This document shows, piece by piece, positions 33,297-37,176 of a stretch of 37,176 bases of DNA. The notes below the pieces were generated by a model, which ran no database searches, was not told the origin of the DNA, and saw only the letters and a list, made by a program, of their open reading frames with translations. Made by a program: the position numbers and the translations under genes. This DNA comes from Caproicibacter fermentans (lineage in GTDB: Bacteria > Bacillota > Clostridia > Oscillospirales > Acutalibacteraceae), in assembly GCF_009746625.1 (NCBI RefSeq), contig NZ_VWXL01000061.1, forward strand, positions 1 through 37,176, given 5' to 3'. The stretch's first letter is position 1. Every line of letters starts with the position of its first letter.

Positions 33297-33306
33297 TTGA
33301 ATTCAA
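33297..33306. promoter_or_regulatory. Probable operator of the second LacI regulator
   Basis: TTGAATTCAA is a perfect palindrome starting at the edge of the -10 hexamer of the LacI promoter. A related TTGAATTTA lies just upstream in the leader. Autorepression is inferred. Confidence 0.5.
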
Positions 33307-33334
33307 TTTTATCACGGCTTGGCAATATGTGCAA
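33306..33334 (-). promoter_or_regulatory. Promoter of the second LacI gene
   Basis: On the minus strand TTGCAC (33334-33329) and TAAAAT (33311-33306) are separated by 17 bases, about 34 bases ahead of the GTG start. Confidence 0.65.
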
Positions 33335-33348
33335 GAATAGAACTCAAG

Positions 33349-33377
33349 TTGAAATTTTATAATCAAATTTATATAAA
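33349..33377 (+). promoter_or_regulatory. Promoter of the maltodextrin transport operon
   Basis: TTGAAA (33349-33354) and TATAAA (33372-33377) are 17 bases apart, about 75 bases before the first gene and divergent from the LacI promoter 15 bases away. Confidence 0.7.
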
Positions 33378-33452
33378 ATATTGAAACCGACGATCTTAGT
33401 AAATAGTTTTTATTTGCTGTTTAAATAAGACGGAATAAGGGGAGGCTATGCT

Positions 33453-34784
33453 TTGACTAAAAAATCCAGTTCAACAATTTTATCCTGCCTTTTCTGGGGT
33501 AGCGGCCAGTTCTTTATCGGCAAGCAAAAGGTGAAAGGAATCCTATTTTTTGCTGCCCAGGTTTTACTTTTCGGAATAGAGTTATTTTCCGGTTATTGGT
33601 TCAATTTCTTTGCTGGACAGATTTCGAATTTTCAAATACGCTTGTACGGCGGTTGGTTCACACGGGGAATTTGGGGTCTCTTCACTTTAGGCACAGTACC
33701 CGGCGAAGATCATTCAACCTATTTAATGATTAATGGAATCATGTGGTTGATTTTTCTGATTGTTTTTCTAGGAATTTATATATGGAATATTGTTGATGCC
33801 TATCGTACGGGAAAAGCAATCGACGACACACAGACTTACCTAAGCTCACGGGCATATGGCAAGAAATTATATCAGAAAATGTTCCCTTATCTTGTGCTGG
33901 CGCCGATTCTTTTTGTCGTTTTGTATATCGTTGTAATGCCCATCATTTTTTCTGTTCTTACGGCTTTTACGAATTACAATGCAAATCATCTTCCTCCCGC
34001 CAATTTGGTGAAATGGGTGGGTCTGGATAATTTTTCAAAATTAATCAGTATCCCGATATGGTCACAAACGTTCCTTATCGTTTTGGCTTGGACCGTTATA
34101 TGGGCATTTATCGCAACCTTTTCCACCTATTTTTTGGGCCTTTTTCAGGCACTGCTGATAAACAGCAAATGCGTTAAGCATAAATCGTTTTTTCGTTCCA
34201 TCTACATATTGCCATGGGCGATTCCGGGAATGATTTCGCTTTTGATGTTCCGAAATTTATTCAACGGACAATTCAGCCCCTTGAACCAGTTGTTACTTGA
34301 CTGTGGGCTGATTCATAGCAGGATACCGTTTTTGTCCGATGCTTTTACCGCGAAAATTACGATTATCGCGGTAAATCTGTGGATGGGTTTCCCGATGTTT
34401 ATGGCCATGCTGCTCGGTGTTTTAGCCAATCAGGATCCAACGCTATATGAGGCTGCGGGAATTGACGGGGCGAACAAATTTCAGATTTTTCGCCGGATTA
34501 AGCTACCCCTGTTGATGAAAGCGACCGCGCCTTTGTTAGTAATGAATTTTATTGGCAATTTCAATGGATTCGGATTCATCTATTTCCTCACTAACGGAGG
34601 ACCCAATGATTCTTCGCTGGAATTCGCGGGTGACACCGATATTTTAATTTCGTGGATTTACAAACTGACCCTGAATCAGAACATGTATAATCTGGCTGCT
34701 GTTTTAAATATTCTGATTTTCATTTTAGTCGGCGTTGTATCTTACTGGAATTTGAAGAATACGGCCGCTATTAAGGAGATGTAA
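33453..34784 (+). CDS. malF: Maltodextrin-type ABC permease MalF
   Basis: This 443-residue membrane permease has an extended N-terminus with about three helices before the conserved core, as in MalF proteins. The ATPase-docking EAA loop is EAAGIDGANKFQIFRRIKLPLL. FLTNGGPNDSS and VLNILIFILVG near the end are typical of maltodextrin permeases. It starts with TTG at 33453 with GGGGAGG seven bases upstream; the nearby ATG at 33448 meets a stop at once. It is the first gene of the malF-malG-malE-neopullulanase run. No ATPase gene lies nearby, so a shared MsmX-type ATPase is expected. Confidence 0.92.
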   Translation: MTKKSSSTILSCLFWGSGQFFIGKQKVKGILFFAAQVLLFGIELFSGYWFNFFAGQISNFQIRLYGGWFTRGIWGLFTLGTVPGEDHSTYLMINGIMWLIFLIVFLGIYIWNIVDAYRTGKAIDDTQTYLSSRAYGKKLYQKMFPYLVLAPILFVVLYIVVMPIIFSVLTAFTNYNANHLPPANLVKWVGLDNFSKLISIPIWSQTFLIVLAWTVIWAFIATFSTYFLGLFQALLINSKCVKHKSFFRSIYILPWAIPGMISLLMFRNLFNGQFSPLNQLLLDCGLIHSRIPFLSDAFTAKITIIAVNLWMGFPMFMAMLLGVLANQDPTLYEAAGIDGANKFQIFRRIKLPLLMKATAPLLVMNFIGNFNGFGFIYFLTNGGPNDSSLEFAGDTDILISWIYKLTLNQNMYNLAAVLNILIFILVGVVSYWNLKNTAAIKEM

Positions 34785-34788
34785 ACAC

Positions 34789-35616
34789 ATGAAAAAAAGA
34801 ATAAACTCCTTTTTGGTGCATTTAGAGTTAATTGTTGTAGCGCTTCTCGTTTTGATACCAATTCTCTGGATTGTCATATCATCCTTTAATCCGGGGGACA
34901 GTTTAGCTTCCTCTTCGCTCATACCCAAAAAATTTACGCTTAGCAATTACGTAAGGCTTTTTATGGAAACCAATTATCTGGTGTGGTTTAAGAATTCTTT
35001 CCTGATAGCTACCCTTAACGCGGTAGTTTCCGTTGTCCTTATTATGATAACCGCATGGATCGTTTCACGTTTTCATTTTAAAGGCAGAAGGTCCGGCTTG
35101 ATTGGATTATTGCTTCTTTCCATGTTCCCTAACTTTTTATCCATGACAGCGATTTACACACTGTATTTGACTCTGGGTCTGTTAAACAATCCGACTGCAC
35201 TGGTAATTATTTATGCGGCGGGTGCAATACCGTATAATGTCTGGCTTGTGAAGGGCTATTTGGATGGCATTTCCAAAGAGATTGATGAGGCTGCCTATAT
35301 TGACGGTTGTTCTTATTTTTCAACCTTTTTCAGAATTATTTTGCCAATATCAAAACCAATTATTACCTATTGCGCGGTATCCCAGTTTATGCTGCCGTGG
35401 ATGGACTTCATTATGCCCAGCATGCTTTTGTCAACGGATAATGACAACACGACCGTGGCAATCGGTCTTTACAATATGATCGCGGGCAAGGAAAATGATA
35501 AATTCACCATGTTCGCAGCGGGGGCTATTCTTATTGCGGTCCCGATAACAATCTTATTTATTGTGTTTCAGAAATACCTGGTCCAGGGCGTTGCTGCCGG
35601 CGCAAACAAAGGCTGA
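34789..35616 (+). CDS. malG: Maltodextrin-type ABC permease MalG
   Basis: This 275-residue partner permease has six helices and the EAA loop DEAAYIDGCSYFSTFFRIILPISKP. SSFNPGDSL near the N-terminus and YNMIAGKENDKFTMFAAGAILIAVPI near the end fit maltose-type MalG. AAGGAG precedes the ATG, within the end of malF, so the two are coupled. Confidence 0.93.
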   Translation: MKKRINSFLVHLELIVVALLVLIPILWIVISSFNPGDSLASSSLIPKKFTLSNYVRLFMETNYLVWFKNSFLIATLNAVVSVVLIMITAWIVSRFHFKGRRSGLIGLLLLSMFPNFLSMTAIYTLYLTLGLLNNPTALVIIYAAGAIPYNVWLVKGYLDGISKEIDEAAYIDGCSYFSTFFRIILPISKPIITYCAVSQFMLPWMDFIMPSMLLSTDNDNTTVAIGLYNMIAGKENDKFTMFAAGAILIAVPITILFIVFQKYLVQGVAAGANKG

Positions 35617-35696
35617 GCAATCAATCACAGCTGCTGTTAGCAGAATCATGTTTCATGGTACCTGTTTTAAATTTTTATATTGAAAGGATGACAAGT

Positions 35697-36989
35697 ATGA
35701 AGTTAAAGAAGATTTTGGCATTTACCCTGTGTCTTTCGGTGGCATTCCCTTTGGCAGCCTGCAAATCTAACGTACCGGTTAATACGGCTAACTCAACGGT
35801 ATCCGGCAACACCGCCTCTGAAAGTACAGAGGCCCTGACTCCGGAAAAGGGCGCTGCCTTAACGTTTCGTACTAGCGGCGACGACAGCGATTTGGCGTGG
35901 GGCAACGCAGTTGCCGCAAAATTCAAGGAAAAGTATGGGGTTTCGGTAACCGTACAAAAAGGCACAATGGATAATCTGAAAAAAGCCAAGCTGGAAGCTG
36001 TGGCAAAAACAGGTGTGGATGTGTTTATGCTTGCACACGACCTGTCCTATCAGGCGATTGTACAGGGGATACTTCTTCCTTTCGACAACAGTATTGTCCA
36101 GGGGATAAAAAATGATGTCAGTTCCGTAGCACTGAAAACAGTGACCAATGACGGCAAAGTTTATGGCGTCCCGGTTTCTGTTGAGACATCGGTACTGTTT
36201 TACAATAAGAAACTGGTTAAAACACCGGCTACAACCTTTGAACAGATTTTTCAGGAAGCAAAAACCTACAATGATGCAAAACAGAATAAATTCTGGTTCT
36301 TATTTAACGCGGATCAGGGAGCGTCCCTCTACCCCATGCTGAGCACATACGGATATAATTTGTTTGGCACCGACGGTACTGATGAAAGTAAACCTAACTT
36401 CGATACTCCAGAATTTTTAAAAGGGCTGCAGGTCGTTCAAAAATTCCACGACCTAATGCCAATGAAAGCAATCGATTCCAACAACACGGATTTTCTTAAC
36501 AAGCAATTTACCGATGGCAAAACAGGTTATATCATGAGCGGCCCATGGGATGTGAAAACCTATAAAAATGCAAATGTCGATTTTGGAGTTATTCCGATTC
36601 CAACCTATGATGGAAAGCAACCGAAGGTATTTTCCTACATTCAAAATGCGCATGTGGCAACTTACACCAAATACCCAAAAGCAGCTCAACTTTTTGCACA
36701 ATTCCTTGTTTCCAATGAAAGCGCGGAATTACTCTATTCAAAAGCGGCCAAAATTACAGCCAGAAATGATGTTTCTAACGTCAATGGGCTTTCAACCGAC
36801 CCCATCTCCGGAGCTATTTTAGAGGCATTCCAAAAATCTGCTCCAATGCCAAGTGTAAAGAGGATTTCTTATTTCTGGTCTGTCATCGGTGAAATCGGTC
36901 CGGAAGTATTCGATGGAGAATTGGCACCTGAAGACGCACAGAAAAAAGCTGTATCGGAATGGGACAGCTTTATACAGATCGAATCATAA
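35697..36989 (+). CDS. malE: Maltodextrin-binding lipoprotein MalE-like
   Basis: This extracellular sugar-binding lipoprotein of 430 residues has a signal peptide (KLKKILAFTLCLSVAFPLAAC) with a lipobox ending at Cys22, then a Ser/Thr/Asn linker. The binding domain contains EKYGVSVTVQKGTMDNLKKA, YGVPVSVETSVLFYNKKLV and GYIMSGPWDVKTYK, all usual for maltose/maltodextrin-type proteins. ATG 35697 has AAAGGA about 9 bases upstream; an earlier frame start would spoil the signal peptide. It presents the substrate to MalF-MalG. Confidence 0.93.
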   Translation: MKLKKILAFTLCLSVAFPLAACKSNVPVNTANSTVSGNTASESTEALTPEKGAALTFRTSGDDSDLAWGNAVAAKFKEKYGVSVTVQKGTMDNLKKAKLEAVAKTGVDVFMLAHDLSYQAIVQGILLPFDNSIVQGIKNDVSSVALKTVTNDGKVYGVPVSVETSVLFYNKKLVKTPATTFEQIFQEAKTYNDAKQNKFWFLFNADQGASLYPMLSTYGYNLFGTDGTDESKPNFDTPEFLKGLQVVQKFHDLMPMKAIDSNNTDFLNKQFTDGKTGYIMSGPWDVKTYKNANVDFGVIPIPTYDGKQPKVFSYIQNAHVATYTKYPKAAQLFAQFLVSNESAELLYSKAAKITARNDVSNVNGLSTDPISGAILEAFQKSAPMPSVKRISYFWSVIGEIGPEVFDGELAPEDAQKKAVSEWDSFIQIES

Positions 36990-37037
36990 AGAACTTGAGA
37001 AAATACAATTTTTATAAACACTATCAGGAGGTTAATC

Positions 37038-37176
37038 TTGAACTTACAGGCACTTTATCATAACCCAAAAAGCAACTATGCTTTTGCTTATAACGATCAT
37101 GAATTACATATCCGCCTGCGCACGGCAAAGGACGACTGCAAATCCGCAGTGTTAGTAATTGCAAAAAAACACGCAT
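37038..37176 (+). CDS. Neopullulanase-like alpha-glucosidase, N-terminal part (cut by window end)
   Basis: The first 46 codons start with NLQALYHNPKSNYAFAYNDHELHIRLRTAKDD, the usual opening (CBM34-type N domain) of intracellular GH13 neopullulanase/cyclomaltodextrinase enzymes. TTG 37038 has AGGAGG five bases upstream. The enzyme would hydrolyse the imported maltodextrins. The catalytic domain is outside the window. Confidence 0.8.
   Translation, partial: MNLQALYHNPKSNYAFAYNDHELHIRLRTAKDDCKSAVLVIAKKHA

Noticed and set aside
1-37176. CRISPR array, rRNA genes, toxin-antitoxin or phage structural modules
   Set aside because: I looked for regularly spaced direct repeats, rRNA-like stretches and characteristic gene pairs on both strands and saw none.

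Overview
The window looks like a chromosome segment of a low-to-mid GC anaerobic Firmicute, most likely an Oscillospiraceae/Ruminococcaceae-type clostridium. The support is the gene families and order (thyX-tmk, mltG beside a U32 peptidase, a T-box ahead of alaS, comEC-holA-rnmV), strong AGGAGG ribosome binding sites and frequent TTG/GTG starts. No species can be assigned from sequence alone.

Region 1 (1-4.7 kb) begins with the tail of an IS1182-like transposase. It then holds the most striking structure in the window: a conserved cysteine-containing clostridial gene of unknown function cut in two. Its 5' part (4328 to about 4197, minus strand) keeps a perfect ribosome binding site. Its 3' part (about 987 to 269, minus strand) lies 3.2 kb away. 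Between them sit a large serine recombinase, a possible small protein and a LacI-type regulator. The junctions share TGAAC (983-987 and 4197-4201), and joining the halves across it restores one uninterrupted 281-codon frame. This resembles the intervening elements known in sporulation genes such as sigK, but is much smaller and sits in a different gene.

Region 2 (4.8-21.4 kb) is ordinary, densely packed housekeeping DNA, all on the plus strand. It encodes thymidylate synthesis (thyX, tmk), a DUF2156 protein, a GNAT acetyltransferase, a DJ-1/PfpI protein, 5-formyl-THF cyclo-ligase, MltG, a U32 peptidase, a class B penicillin-binding protein, T-box-controlled alaS, a HIT protein, a phosphoribosyltransferase, ComEC with a degenerate C-terminal domain, HolA, RNase M5 and tRNA-Leu(GAG). 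Many neighbours overlap by 4 to 14 bases, which suggests translational coupling.

Region 3 (21.4-25.7 kb) is a mobile-element graveyard beside the tRNA. It contains a TnpX-type large serine recombinase, a TnpW-like protein and a conjugative-transposon-type sigma factor, all on the minus strand. A decayed IS3-family copy follows, with both terminal inverted repeats but a deleted and frameshifted orfB.

Region 4 (26-37.2 kb) is visibly AT-richer and carries a carbohydrate island. On the minus strand a likely operon runs esterase, esterase paralogue, MFS transporter and stand-alone pyruvate-kinase C-terminal-domain protein, followed by its own LacI regulator. Both the operon and the regulator gene have sigma-A-like promoters with an AAGCGCTT palindrome just downstream. 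Both esterases carry a bacterial-Ig-like and a starch-binding-like domain, and neither has a signal peptide. A stand-alone small RNA with a near-perfect promoter and terminator follows. Next comes a second LacI regulator disrupted by a nine-base homopolymer frameshift, divergent from a MalF-MalG-MalE type maltodextrin importer and the start of a neopullulanase-like gene cut by the window end. Together these suggest uptake and processing of alpha-glucans, perhaps acylated ones; the substrate of the esterases is inference only.
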